Assembly (NCBI GenBank): GCA_030620095.1
Contig: JAUTXW010002359.1
Span: 3,391,501 to 3,455,500 of the forward strand
From: Kuschelorhynchus macadamiae
Lineage: Eukaryota > Arthropoda > Insecta > Coleoptera > Curculionidae
DNA: 64,000 nucleotides
Direction of reading: 5' to 3'
In this document: positions 45,792-54,960 of the stretch, in pieces
Layout of the letters: each line of letters opens with the position of its first letter
Position numbering within the stretch: position 1 is the stretch's first letter
The notes under the pieces: model-generated
What the model was told of the DNA's origin: nothing
What the model saw: the letters and a program-made list of their open reading frames with translations, nothing else
Database searches by the model: none
Position numbers and translations under genes: made by a program

Positions 45792-46665
45792 TTATTTGAT
45801 GTTGTTAAATATTAAATTTTGTTCAGAAATAAAAATTTCGTTGATACAGGTTAATATTGGACTCTTCTTAGCCCTGGTGATTTCCATCTTTTCCAGTAAA
45901 TCTAATTTAACACCCTTGTCACATTCAAGGATTATATTTACATTATCCCGGATGGAAAACTGATGATTTGACGATAGTAAATAGTTAGCGAACGCTGACT
46001 TAGTGTTAGGAATATCAAAATCTTTGTACGTTTTAACAAGACTCAAGTGTTTATTGATTCTTGTGGATTAACCAGACGTATCAAAAACGTCTAATTTTTT
46101 TTTTAATAAATGTTGTTTCAACGTATTATTGGTTTGCAAAAAAATATCTCCAAAAAAGGATATCGATTTGTAGTTTTTTATTTCGTTCGTATTCTGTATG
46201 ATATTAAAGGAAAGTTTATGTTTATTTACGAATTTGTAATACAGTTTATTAAAAACTCAACGGGAAACCATTATTTAAAGCGATTTGCTGAATAATACAG
46301 GGTTTGTTAATAAAAGAAATTCTAGAAAGTGGTGACTTAAAAAGCCTATATAGGAAGGAATTGAGTACCGAAAACTTGCGAGAAGGAGGGGAGTCAGAAA
46401 AAATTGGATGATATTATTAGTCGAAGAAGGCTTCCTGTAAACATCATAATTAATCTTATGATCACTCCTTGTTAAAGAGAAGGAGATCTAAAACGGGAAT
46501 TTTACCCTCATTTTGCATATCAAAGGTGAAAGTTACGCTTTCTTGTAGCGAACTAACAAATTGTAAAAAAGAAGAAAACGCCTATTCATAAATATTAACT
46601 TAAAAATAGGGAGAGGCAAGATCTCATTGCCAACCCCGTACTTTGACCAAAAATCCTGTTGTTAA
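45792..46665 (-). pseudogene. PLE-B RT C-terminal region and endonuclease remnant (minus arm)
   Basis: The open frame 45792-46046 contains KSAFANYLLSSNHQFSIRDN and CDKGVKLDLLEKMEITRAKK, the C-terminal part of PLE proteins. Upstream on the minus strand are broken equivalents of FTFDMQNEGKIPVLDLLL, VYRKPSSTN and, near 46600-46665, a heavily altered RT motif B (KYGV, then the AMGSPLSP position now unrecognisable, then PIF). The same sequence appears in plus orientation at 50590-51401. Confidence 0.75.
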
Positions 46666-46724
46666 TAATATATAATATAATAAATCATTTAGACCGTTGT
46701 CAATTGGAATTACTATCCGACGTT

Positions 46725-46767
46725 TCGCCTTCGATTGCACGAGGCATCTTCAGGGCTCTTACTCCAC
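46725..46767 (-). ncRNA. Hammerhead-like motif, PLE-A minus arm
   Basis: CUGAAGA (46763-46757), helix II GCCU with AGGC, GAAA (46736-46733), palindrome ACGU, C, GGAU. The helix I partner reads AGCC instead of AUCC, so only two to three pairs remain. Confidence 0.55.
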
Positions 46768-46969
46768 GAGATCTGAACACTGAATAAGCTCAAAGAGATT
46801 CAAGCGGGCTTTTATACCCGACTTGTGCTCGCCGAACCGTGACCCTGTGTTAAGATCGGTTTCCACGTGTGATGTAGACCGTAACCCGTGTATTTATTGA
46901 AATTTTTTGTATGTTTAAATATTTCAACAGATTCTCTAACTTTTCGTTTATAAAAACCTGGAACCGATG

Positions 46970-48038
46970 CTAGAACCTTGGTTTCCTTCCTTCAGCTACA
47001 GCAGATTGAACAATTTGTTTCTTTTTAATACATCGTTCATGTTCCTTAAGTCTAGTTGATATTGAGCGTCCTGTTTCTCCCACATACACTTCTCTACAGG
47101 AGAAAGCGATTTTATATACTCCTTCTGTTTGGAAAGATACAAGATCTTTCGGGGATCGCAAGCATTGTCCAATCTTCTTATGTGTATTGAAGATTGTACG
47201 TATGTTGAACCGCCGAAGTAATCATCCTATTTTGTCTGTAGTGCCATGTATGTAGGGAAGAACAACACTACCTAATGGTGGCTCTTTATCATTTTCCTTT
47301 GGCGGAGTTGGTTTACTATATCTTTTAATTGAAGGCGTAATATCTTCAGTGCGATAGCCATTTCCTCTGAGAGCTTCGGTCAGTTTCGGTGTTTCCGATG
47401 TTAAAGAATCTTGATCAGAAATCGAAATAGCTCTGAATACTAGTGAGTTAATAACCGATTTCTTTTGTGCTGGATGGTGATGAGAATTTGCATTTAAGTA
47501 TCTATTTGTATGCGTCGGTTTTCTATACATAGAATGTCCTAATATACCATTTTCCTTCCTTTGAACACATACATCTAGAAAGGGAATTGTTCCATTAGAT
47601 TCAATTTCCATCGTGAACTTGATATTATGATGTTGCTGATTAAGGTGGTCCAGAAATATGAGGAAATTATACTGTCCATGAGGCCAAACAACAAAAGTAT
47701 CATCTACATATCTAAACCAGTGCTTCGGTTTTAGTGGACCGGATGTTAGAGCAATATCCTCAAAGGCTTCCATAAAAATATTCGCTACCACAGGTGATAG
47801 AGGAGATCCCATAGCTGCCCCTAAAGTTTGTTCATAAAAAGTTCCTTGAAAAATGAAATAATTTGATGTAAGACAAGCTTCCACTAGTTCTTATCAAGAT
47901 TATTATTATCCAGTATGTCTTATATAATGGAAATTGAGTCGTTGACAGGAACATTTGTGTAAAGTAATTCTACATCGAAACTGACCAAAATATCTTCGGG
48001 ATCTAACTGGATTGTCTTAAGTTTTTCCAGTAAATGGA
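46970..48038 (-). pseudogene. PLE-A reverse transcriptase and GIY-YIG, truncated minus arm
   Basis: The open frame 47222-47884 holds RT motif B (GAAMGSPLSPVVANIFMEAF) and motif C with the catalytic YVDD (KHWFRYVDDTFVVWPHGQYN). Then come PFLDVCVQ, MYRKPTHTNRYLN and the linker SVVLPYIHGTTDKIG. The frame 46970-47161 continues with VYKIAFSCREVYVGETGRSI and STRLKEHERC, the GIY-YIG endonuclease. Upstream (47885-48038) motif A can be read, ending in LEKLKTIQLDPEDI, where the arm is cut. Known from family: PLE protein is an RT related to telomerase RT fused to GIY-YIG, acting by target-primed reverse transcription. Stops between the pieces and the truncation make it non-functional. This arm preserves motif B, which the plus arm has lost. 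Confidence 0.9.
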
Positions 48039-48089
48039 TTAAGAAAATTATCAGAATCATCAGAAAGACATCACATTACTTTTAAAACT

Positions 48090-49990
48090 GCTAAGAATAT
48101 TTATAAGCGTGCTAGCAATGCATCAGTTAGAGAAAGGATTAAGGCAACACGTCGTGAGTTAGATACAAATGCCCGGAAACTATTAGAAATTCATCTGAAA
48201 TTAGCTTCTAGACAAGAAAGAACTACATTTACAATTTTGGACAACATTACCAACGCACAGGCAGAAAAAATCCAGTAGCATTCCCGTAGAAGACATAGTA
48301 TCTTTTGTTGAAGCAGCAATCAGAAGATTACCAGGGGAGCAAGATGATGAAGTCAGACATGAGACAGCGAAGATTATTAAAAACTCAAAACCATCGAAGT
48401 CGAACCTCTCCACAGCCGTAAAAAACAGCAATGAAGACCTTAAACGAAGAAGCAAATATTCTGGTACTTCCAGCAGATAAAGGCAACGCCACAGTCGTCA
48501 TGGACAGAACAGAATATGTGGAAAAGGTTACTCAACTTTTGGACAACAACACCTATAAGGTTATGCAGGCAGACCCCACAAGTACAATAGAAAGACACAT
48601 TACCAATTTGATCAACACATGCAGTCTACCACCAGCGGAGAAAAAATCATTAAAACCAAGCAGCTCCAAGATTCCCAGGTTCTACGGTCTTCCGAAGATA
48701 AACAAGGCCAACGTACCACTTCGACCGATCGTCAGTGCAATAGACTAGCCCACATACAAACTAGTTAAATATCTTTCAAATTTTCTTGATCCATTTACTA
48801 GAAAGACAGATTCTTTTATCAAAAACTCTGAACATTTCGTGGAAAAACTTAAGACAATCCAGTTGGATCCCGAAGATATTTTGGTCAGTTTCGATATAGA
48901 ATCACTTTACACAAATCTTTCTGTCAACGACTCAATTTCCATTATATCAGACATACTGGATAATAATAATCTTGATAAGAACTTAATAGACCTAGTGAAA
49001 GCTTGTCTTACATCTACTTATTTCATTTTTCATGGAACTTTTTATGAACAAACTTCAGGGGCAGCAAATATCTTTATGGAAGCCTTTGAGGATATTGCTC
49101 TAACATCCGCTTTACTAAAACCGAAGCACTGGTATAGATATGTTGATGATACGATAGTTGTTTGGCCTCATGGACAGGATAATCTCCTCATCTTCTGGAC
49201 CACCTTAGTCAGCAACATCATAATATCAAGTTCAGTGTAAGTGTATAGAAAACCGACGCATACAAATAGATACTTAAATGCAATTTCTTATCACCATCCA
49301 GCACAAAAGAAATCGGTTATTAACTCACTAGTATTCGGCTATTTCGATTTCTGATCAAGATTCTTTAACTTCGAAAACATCGAAACTGACCGAAGCTCTC
49401 AGAGGGAATGGCTATTGCACTGAAGATATTACGCGTTCAGTTAAAAGATCTAGTAAACCAACTCCGCCAAAGGAACATGATAAAGAGCCACCATTAGGTA
49501 GTTTTGTTCTTCCCTACATACATGGCACTACAGACAAAATAGGACGATTACTTCGGCGGTCCAACATACGTACAATCTTCAATACACATAAGAAGATTGG
49601 ACAATGCTTGCGATGCCTGAAAGATCTTGTACCTTTCCAAACAGAAGGAGTATATAAAATGCCTTGCTCCTGTGGAGAAGTGTATGTGGGAGAAACATGA
49701 CGCTCAATATCAACTAGACTTAAGGAACATGAACGATGTATTAAAAAGGAACAAATTGTTCAATCTGCTGTAACTGAACACCAGCATAACACTGGCCATT
49801 TCATAAATGTAAAGGAAACCAAGGTTCTAGCATCGGTTCCAGGTTTTTATAAACGAAAAGTTAGAGAATCTATTGAAATATTTAAACATACAAAAAATTT
49901 TAATAGAGACACGGGTTACGGTCTACCCCACACGTGGAAACCGATCTTAACACAGGGTCACGGTTCGGCGAGCACAAGTCGGGTATAAAA
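48090..49990 (+). pseudogene. PLE-A reverse transcriptase and GIY-YIG, nearly full-length plus arm
   Basis: The N-terminal region (HITFKTAKNIYKRASNASVR to TILDNITNAQAEKIQ) is followed by a frame shift. Next is VEDIVSFVEAAIRRLPGEQD, another shift, then the frame at 48431-48748 with ILVLPADKGNATVVMDRTEY and IPRFYGLPKINKANVPLRPI. After one TAG, the frame at 48839-49240 gives motif A (DILVSFDIESLYTNL) and motif C (KHWYRYVDDTIVVWPHGQDN). Motif B is deleted: GTFYEQTSGAANIFMEAF lacks the AMGSPLSPVV stretch. The C-terminal GIY-YIG (VYKMPCSCGEVYVGET) is cut by TGA at the conserved Gly, and continues RSISTRLKEHERC, QHNTGHFINVKETKVLASVP and ESIEIFKHTKNF. Dead, but the most complete PLE-A copy here. Confidence 0.9.
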
Positions 49991-50043
49991 GCCCACCTGA
50001 ATCTCTTCGAGCTCATTCAGTGTTCAGATCTTGTGGAGTAAAG

Positions 50044-50086
50044 ATCCCTGAAGATGCCTCGTGCAATCGAAGGCGAAACGTCGGAT
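50044..50086 (+). ncRNA. Hammerhead-like motif, PLE-A plus arm (best PLE copy)
   Basis: AUCC (50044-50047) precedes CUGAAGA (50048-50054, fits CUGANGA). One extra U is followed by helix II GCCU (50056-50059) with AGGC (50071-50074), GAAA (50075-50078) and palindrome ACGU (50078-50081). C50082 is the cleavage base (GUC), and GGAU (50083-50086) pairs fully with AUCC as a 4-bp helix I. The extra U between CUGAAGA and helix II departs from the consensus and may impair activity. Known: hammerheads have been reported at PLE termini. Confidence 0.65.
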
Positions 50087-50223
50087 AGTAATTCCAATTT
50101 GACACGGTCTAATAAGAAATCATTCTTAATTGACCAAAGCCGTGAAAGGTTCCGTTCTATATAATGTAATAATAAAATTTATAGAAATTATGTTCTAGAA
50201 CTGTTTTTAGTAATAATATAAGG

Positions 50224-50418
50224 TCATTTCTGATCATTCTTGGCAAAATTGCATAGCAACCCGATCACCAAGTCAATACAATCAGCTGGCGGTATGTTAG
50301 GCGATAGGTTTTTGACATTCAAGGAAACCAATCTAGCCGTAGGAGGAACCTCAATAGTCTTCAAATAATTTTGGAATTCCTTACAATTTCTGGTAGAATA
50401 AATATTCGTCGACATCAT
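50224..50418 (-). pseudogene. PLE-B RT motif A fragment (end of minus arm)
   Basis: The open frame contains EFQNYLKTIEVPPTARLVSL then NVKNLSPNIPPADCIDLVIG, corresponding to PLE RT motif A (S-F-D-V-x-N-L-F-T-N-I-P). The catalytic Asp is replaced by Asn in SLNVKN. It runs head to head into the plus arm at about 50419. Confidence 0.75.
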
Positions 50419-50489
50419 TAAGCCAAGAAGAAAAATAGTAATAGGGAGAATAGAAAACGAAACTACCGGCTTAATTGGAACATCCTACT

Positions 50490-51401
50490 TAGATACAAGA
50501 TACGTTGATGATATTTTTTTATTTGGAACGGCAGTGATCAGGAGTTCTATTCTTTTTCATAATTTGTTAATTCGGCATACGAGGGAAAAACTTTCACCTT
50601 AGAGATGAAAAATAAGGGTAAAATTCCCTTTTTAGACCTACTTTTAACAAGCAGTTATAATAAAATTAATCTTGATGTCTACAGGAAGCCCTCTTCGACT
50701 GATCACACAATTTTTTTTTCTAACTCCCCTTTCCTCTCACAAGTTTTCGGCACTCCTTATATAGACTTTTCAATTTACTTCTTTTTATGATTTCTTTCAC
50801 TAATAAACTCGGTATTATTAAGCGAATCGCTTTAAATAATGGTTTCCAATTGAAAGCTGTATTACAAATTTATACACAAATATAAGCTTTAGTTAATTAT
50901 TATACAAAATAACAATAAAATCAAAAACTATAAATCGATATAATTTTTTGGAGATATTCTTTGCAATTAGCAAATTTTTTTAAACCATTCAGTATAATGA
51001 TATCTTATAAAATATTATAATATTACGTTAAAACAACATATAGTAAAAAATAAAGATAAATTAGACTTCTTGATAAGTCTGGTGTTTATTCGCTAGAGTG
51101 TGGACAACGTCCATCTATACATGTGAAACAATGAGGACAATATTCACTAAAATGAATGAATACTTGAGCCTTGTTAAAAAGTACAAAGGTATTGTGTGTC
51201 TAAATCAGCTTTCGCTAACCATCAAATTATCAATTTTCTGTCCGGGATAATGTAAATATAATCCATGAATGTGACAAGGGAGTTAAATTGGATTTATTCG
51301 AAGAGAGAGAAATCACTAGGGCTAAAAAGAGTCCAGTATTAAACTGTCCCATTGAGATTTTTCAGTTTGAACCAAATTTAATATTTAATAACATTAAATA
51401 A
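50490..51401 (+). pseudogene. PLE-B RT C-terminal region and endonuclease remnant (plus arm)
   Basis: It begins at motif C (TRYVDDIFLFGTAV, with YVDD intact) and continues in the open frame 50605-50790: KNKGKIPFLDLLLTSSYNKI then NLDVYRKPSSTDHTIFF. After frame breaks, 51190-51401 reads SVRDNVNIIHECDKGVKLDL then EITRAKKSPVLNCPIEIF and FNNIK, matching 45792-46046 of the other arm. Several stops in between. Confidence 0.78.
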
Positions 51402-51565
51402 TATGTTTTCATGATATATCCCCCTATATCCTATTGCTAACAGCGTTTAACCTCATCTCTGATTCACGTCAGTCTGTTCCTGTGTAGATTTATTACTCGT
51501 CATCTTTAAAGTATTTTAATTTAATTTTACTATTTTGTTGTAGTGTAATTAGAATTTGATTTTCA

Positions 51566-51612
51566 ACTTGCAGACCTGATGATATCCGATTGGGCGCAAC
51601 ATGTAGACTAAA
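51566..51612 (+). ncRNA. Hammerhead-like motif, PLE-B right end
   Basis: ACUUGCAGAC precedes CUGAUGA (51576-51582, consensus). Helix II is AUCC around GAUU with GGGC, now partly mispaired. GCAA stands in place of GAAA (51596-51599), then palindrome ACAUGU, A, and GACUAAAUU. Compared with the left end, each copy preserves core positions that the other has lost, so the ancestral motif was probably consensus-like. Confidence 0.5.
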
Positions 51613-51911
51613 TTAATAATAAAAATTTGTGTTTTGGCTAAGACTTTGAGAGTTTGTATTTCTTATTTTAAATGAATAATATAGTATAATTTTGTATTAA
51701 AAAACTTGATATAATACACGACGTAACAAAATATTCACCTGAATGTTAAAAACACGTAAAAGGTTTTTTATTAATATGTTTGTATTGAGGCGTGGTTTTT
51801 TATTTGCGATGGTGGGATATTCTGAAAAGAAAGTGTTCCGAATTTCCTGCGCTAAATTTTAAAAATGTTAGACCTCTGTCCCCCAGACAACCTTTTTTGG
51901 CTACGCCAGTA

Positions 51912-52092
51912 CTCCTACCCAATTGCTATATAGATGCAATATATGCAGTATAGTATCTAGGGAAAACTCTGGCCAATATTCTGTGATCCTGGCCTTGAGC
52001 TCCTCAATCGTGGTAAAAGTAGTGTTTAAATGAACAATATTTTCTACTGATCCCCAAATACTCTAGTCAACTAAGTTTAGGTCCTGGCTGTC
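51912..52092 (-). pseudogene. Tc1/mariner transposase C-terminal fragment, split by PLE-B
   Basis: On the minus strand the frame reads DSQDLNLVD, stop, SIWGSVENIVHLNTTFTTIE then ELKARITEYWPEFSLDTI and LYSNWVG. It resumes across the PLE-B insert at 45526 as DYKKW with a stop at 45501-45503. DLNLVD.SIWG is the third-Asp motif of a mariner-like protein (SPDLNPVDYSIWG in relatives). The N-terminal part was not found to the right. This is the oldest layer of the nested stack upstream of the LRR-Ig gene. Confidence 0.78.
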
Positions 52093-53053
52093 AGGTCAGG
52101 TTAGATTAGGTTAGGTAAGGCCGACTTAGGGGTTTAATAAAATCGGCCCAAATGACGTAAATAATTAATTGTGCTCTTTGACGTATGTCTAAGTATTCTG
52201 TCCAGTTGAAACGTATAATTTAATAATTTCAGCAATTTCAGGTAACATGTATGACAAAAGGTCCCTATGATATGACGTCAGAGTTAATTTTATCTTTCAT
52301 AAGAAAGTACTTTGTTTATTCTCGAATGAGAAAAGAAACAATACAAAAGTAGGAAAATGTTGGCTGGAAATTAAAAGGTTTTCTAGCCGTATATTATGTT
52401 TTTTCATCAATATTTGAAAATAATAAATAATTTATTTAATTACCTCCAAATATCAGATACCGGAATTAGAAAGAAAATAGAACGTTTTAAAAAAAATTAA
52501 TTTTTGTTTCAGTTTTAGCATTTTTGGCTCGGGTGACAGCGAAGTTTCAGACGATTTAATTCATAGACTATGTAAACAAATGGTATTAAATAACCAATTA
52601 CATCGAAGAAACTTATGAGATTAGAGAACAAATAATTCTTTTAGATAGCCTTACTAGACCCGGATCCTTGATCTTCACCAGTTTACTTGTTCCGCGAAAT
52701 TTGTAACTGTAGGCAAGATTAGTTTTCGTCTGTAGAACTATTAACACCTAGGATGCATGCATACCTTGAACCGAGTGCGAGCTAGATTGAGTGCGGAGGC
52801 GACTTTAATCAATACCTACTAAACAACGAGGCCTACTAGCTGAAATTAAACCTGACGTCATCACATCTAGGCCCGCAGTCGCCTCCCATAAGAAATGCAT
52901 TAGACTTACTGGCCGACAATCGCCACTTGCTAACCGAAAACAAAACAGTGTCATTTTTATAATGTCGTTGTTCGTGAATTAGAGTAAATAGAGTAAGTTT
53001 GTCTCCATTATTGGTGAAAATTTAATTATATTTATTAGTTTTTGTACGTTTAA
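52093..53053. other. Non-coding DNA before the THAP gene remnant
   Basis: A TTAGATTAGGTTAGGTAAGG run lies at 52112-52131. A GC-richer stretch at 52740-52930 may be the 5' end of the P-type element that follows. No TIR could be fixed. Confidence 0.4.
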
Positions 53054-54805
53054 ATGTGTTGTGAACTTAACTGCCGGGGTAATTACAAAACCGGACTAAA
53101 AGTTCACGTGTTTAGTTTCCCGAAAGACAGTGATTTGCAAAAAAAATGGCTACGAGTAATTCCGTGGGATGATTTAGTGCCCAATAAAAACACTAAAGTG
53201 TGTGAACTACATTTTTCTGAAGGTAGTATAATTTGAGATATTTCACAACAGGATCCGAGATCAGATAAAATTATTACAGTACATTTAAAAAAACCCGATT
53301 AAAAGAAAATTCTGTACTAACCGTTTTCCCAAATTGCCCCAATTATTTGTCAAAATATGTTCTTGACCGCAAAAGTAAACATGAAAAAAATAATAATCTT
53401 GATGAACTACATCTTTTCCAAGCCATAGAGCAAAGTAAAAAAGAGTTTAATTTACATAGAGAGGCTACATGTTTTCAAAGTTTTGAAGAGTTTTTAAATT
53501 TAAGGAAAGGGTGGTTTTCGGTAAAGGATACAAATAAAATAACTTTATTTAATTTTAAATATACTCCCGGTCCCCTAATAACTTGAGCAATTGTTATAAA
53601 TAGCGATTTAAAATTAGAAACATTTTTATATGGTCAATCTGTTTGTGTTTCAATAACAAATTTAAAATCACCGTTTTTATCTAGCAGTTTGGCTGAAATA
53701 GAAAGTTTAATTGACACAATTGACAATATGATAATGTCAATAGTGTAACTCGTGATTTACACCATACCCAGTCAAGTCAAGTCCCCAGTACTAGTGAAAC
53801 TCCCAATTTAGATAATAGTTGTGTATATGTAAGTATTCTTTTAAACCTAAAAGGTTCTGACGAACTCACTCAAAATCTTAAATTTCTCTCAGAACAGTTA
53901 ACTTTGTTAAGTACTTCAAAATAAAGATATCGATATTTACCAAGCACCATTGTGTTATGTTCAGTTTTGTTTACAATAAGCCCTCATTGCTATAAATATT
54001 TGCAAAGTCATGCTCTAATTATCTGACCTAATCCGAACACAGTAAAATCTATTTGTAATAGATTTTTAACAATCCTCATATCGATGAAAGAAATTTTTTT
54101 TTAACCTATGCTCGTAACATTTTTCAATATTTAACAGATAAAGAAAAATATGTTACATTACTTTTTGATGAAATTCACATCGAACATCAGTAAATGATAA
54201 AGATACCTTAGCATCATCTGCAGTAGCATTTATGATCACTAGTTCTTGCCTTGCAGAAGTCATTCATATATCTCCTGTAGATAAAACTTAATTCAGAAAT
54301 ATTATATAATTTTATCAAGACCATTATAGAAAATTTAGAAAAAATTGGGTACATAGTATTTTGTACAGTTAGTGACAATAATGCAGTAAACAGTAAAGCA
54401 ATGGGTAATATTTCACCCCTTAATCAACTCAGTATAGTATTCCCACATCCTATTGACCCAGTAAGATCCTTCTTTTACCTTTTTGAGACTGTTCATTTAG
54501 TGAAATGTATCTTTAACCACTGGCTTAAATTCAAAACCTGACCTGCTTCTTTTTCTGTGATCAAAAACCTATACGAACTAGAACAAGACAAGCTATTGAA
54601 GCATGGTTATTCACTTAGTTTAGGGGCTGTATTTCCATCATATCTTGAAAGACAAAATGTAAAATTAGCTGTTAAAATCTTTAATCCCTTCATTATAGAG
54701 GCTCTAAATGGTTTTGTTAAAAATTTGTCACATTCACAAGATACCGCAGCCTTTATCAGTATTAAATTGACAAGGTGGAAAATATTATATTTAAAAAGCT
54801 AATTT
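53054..54805 (+). pseudogene. P-element-type transposase with THAP domain (THAP9-like), degraded
   Basis: The first frame (53054-53236) is a THAP zinc finger: Cys3 and Cys7 in MCCELNCRGNYKTG, VHVFSFPKD, Trp32 in KKWLRVIPW, and Cys50-x2-His53 in TKVCELHF. Next, at 53347-53586, NNLDELHLFQAIEQSKKEF, FQSFEEFLNLRKGWFSVKD and TLFNFKYTPGPLIT follow. Later pieces are KEKYVTLLFDEIHIEHQ (first acidic residue), IENLEKIGYIVFCTVSDNNA with VNSKAMGN, IDPVRSFFYLFETVHLVKCI, and the frame 54557-54802 (NLYELEQDKLLKHGYSLSLG, VFPSYLERQNVKLAVKIFNP). The order matches P-transposase/THAP9: DNA-binding THAP, GTP-binding insertion, RNase-H-like core. At least eight stops or shifts make it dead. Known from family: P-type transposases use GTP and cut at 8-bp target sites. 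Element ends were not resolved. Confidence 0.85.
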
Positions 54806-54960
54806 ATGAATTTGAAGATATATTTTTGGATATTTACAACAAAAAATCTTTTCTTTGTGAGTTGTTTTTAAGTCATTTAAAAAAAAAACACTTTCAACTC
54901 CTTTTGAAAGTTGTTCTTTTTCTTCATCTGTGTTGATAGTTTTTTTTATTTCTTTAGTAT

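Larger units (their letters stand above)
46673..50210. mobile_element. Penelope-like element family A: head-to-head inverted pair inserted in PLE-B
   Basis: TAATAATATA is present at 46663-46672 and 50211-50220, a 10-bp target duplication around the insert. The minus arm is 46673-48038, truncated within RT motif A. The plus arm is 48039-50210 and carries almost the full coding region. The arms differ by many substitutions and small indels but are colinear where they overlap. Both outer ends carry the hammerhead-like 3' terminus. Removing the insert rejoins the PLE-B RT on the minus strand. Confidence 0.92.
45527..51911. mobile_element. Penelope-like element family B: head-to-head inverted, with PLE-A nested inside
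   Basis: Outer ends are ACTGGCGTAG at 45527 and its reverse complement ending at 51910, flanked by CTCCTACCC at 45518-45526 and 51912-51920 (9-bp target duplication). The left arm is minus strand (45527-46672, continuing 50211-50418 after the nested PLE-A). The right arm is plus strand from about 50419. The two arms meet head to head within the RT region, and both outer ends carry the 3'-end hammerhead-like motif. The element landed in the C-terminal part of a mariner transposase whose frame reads through if it is removed. All reading frames are broken. Confidence 0.88.

Noticed and set aside
48201..48455. Minus-strand 84-codon ORF
   Set aside because: The plus strand here is the N-terminal part of PLE-A RT in two frames. 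The minus ORF is a shadow.
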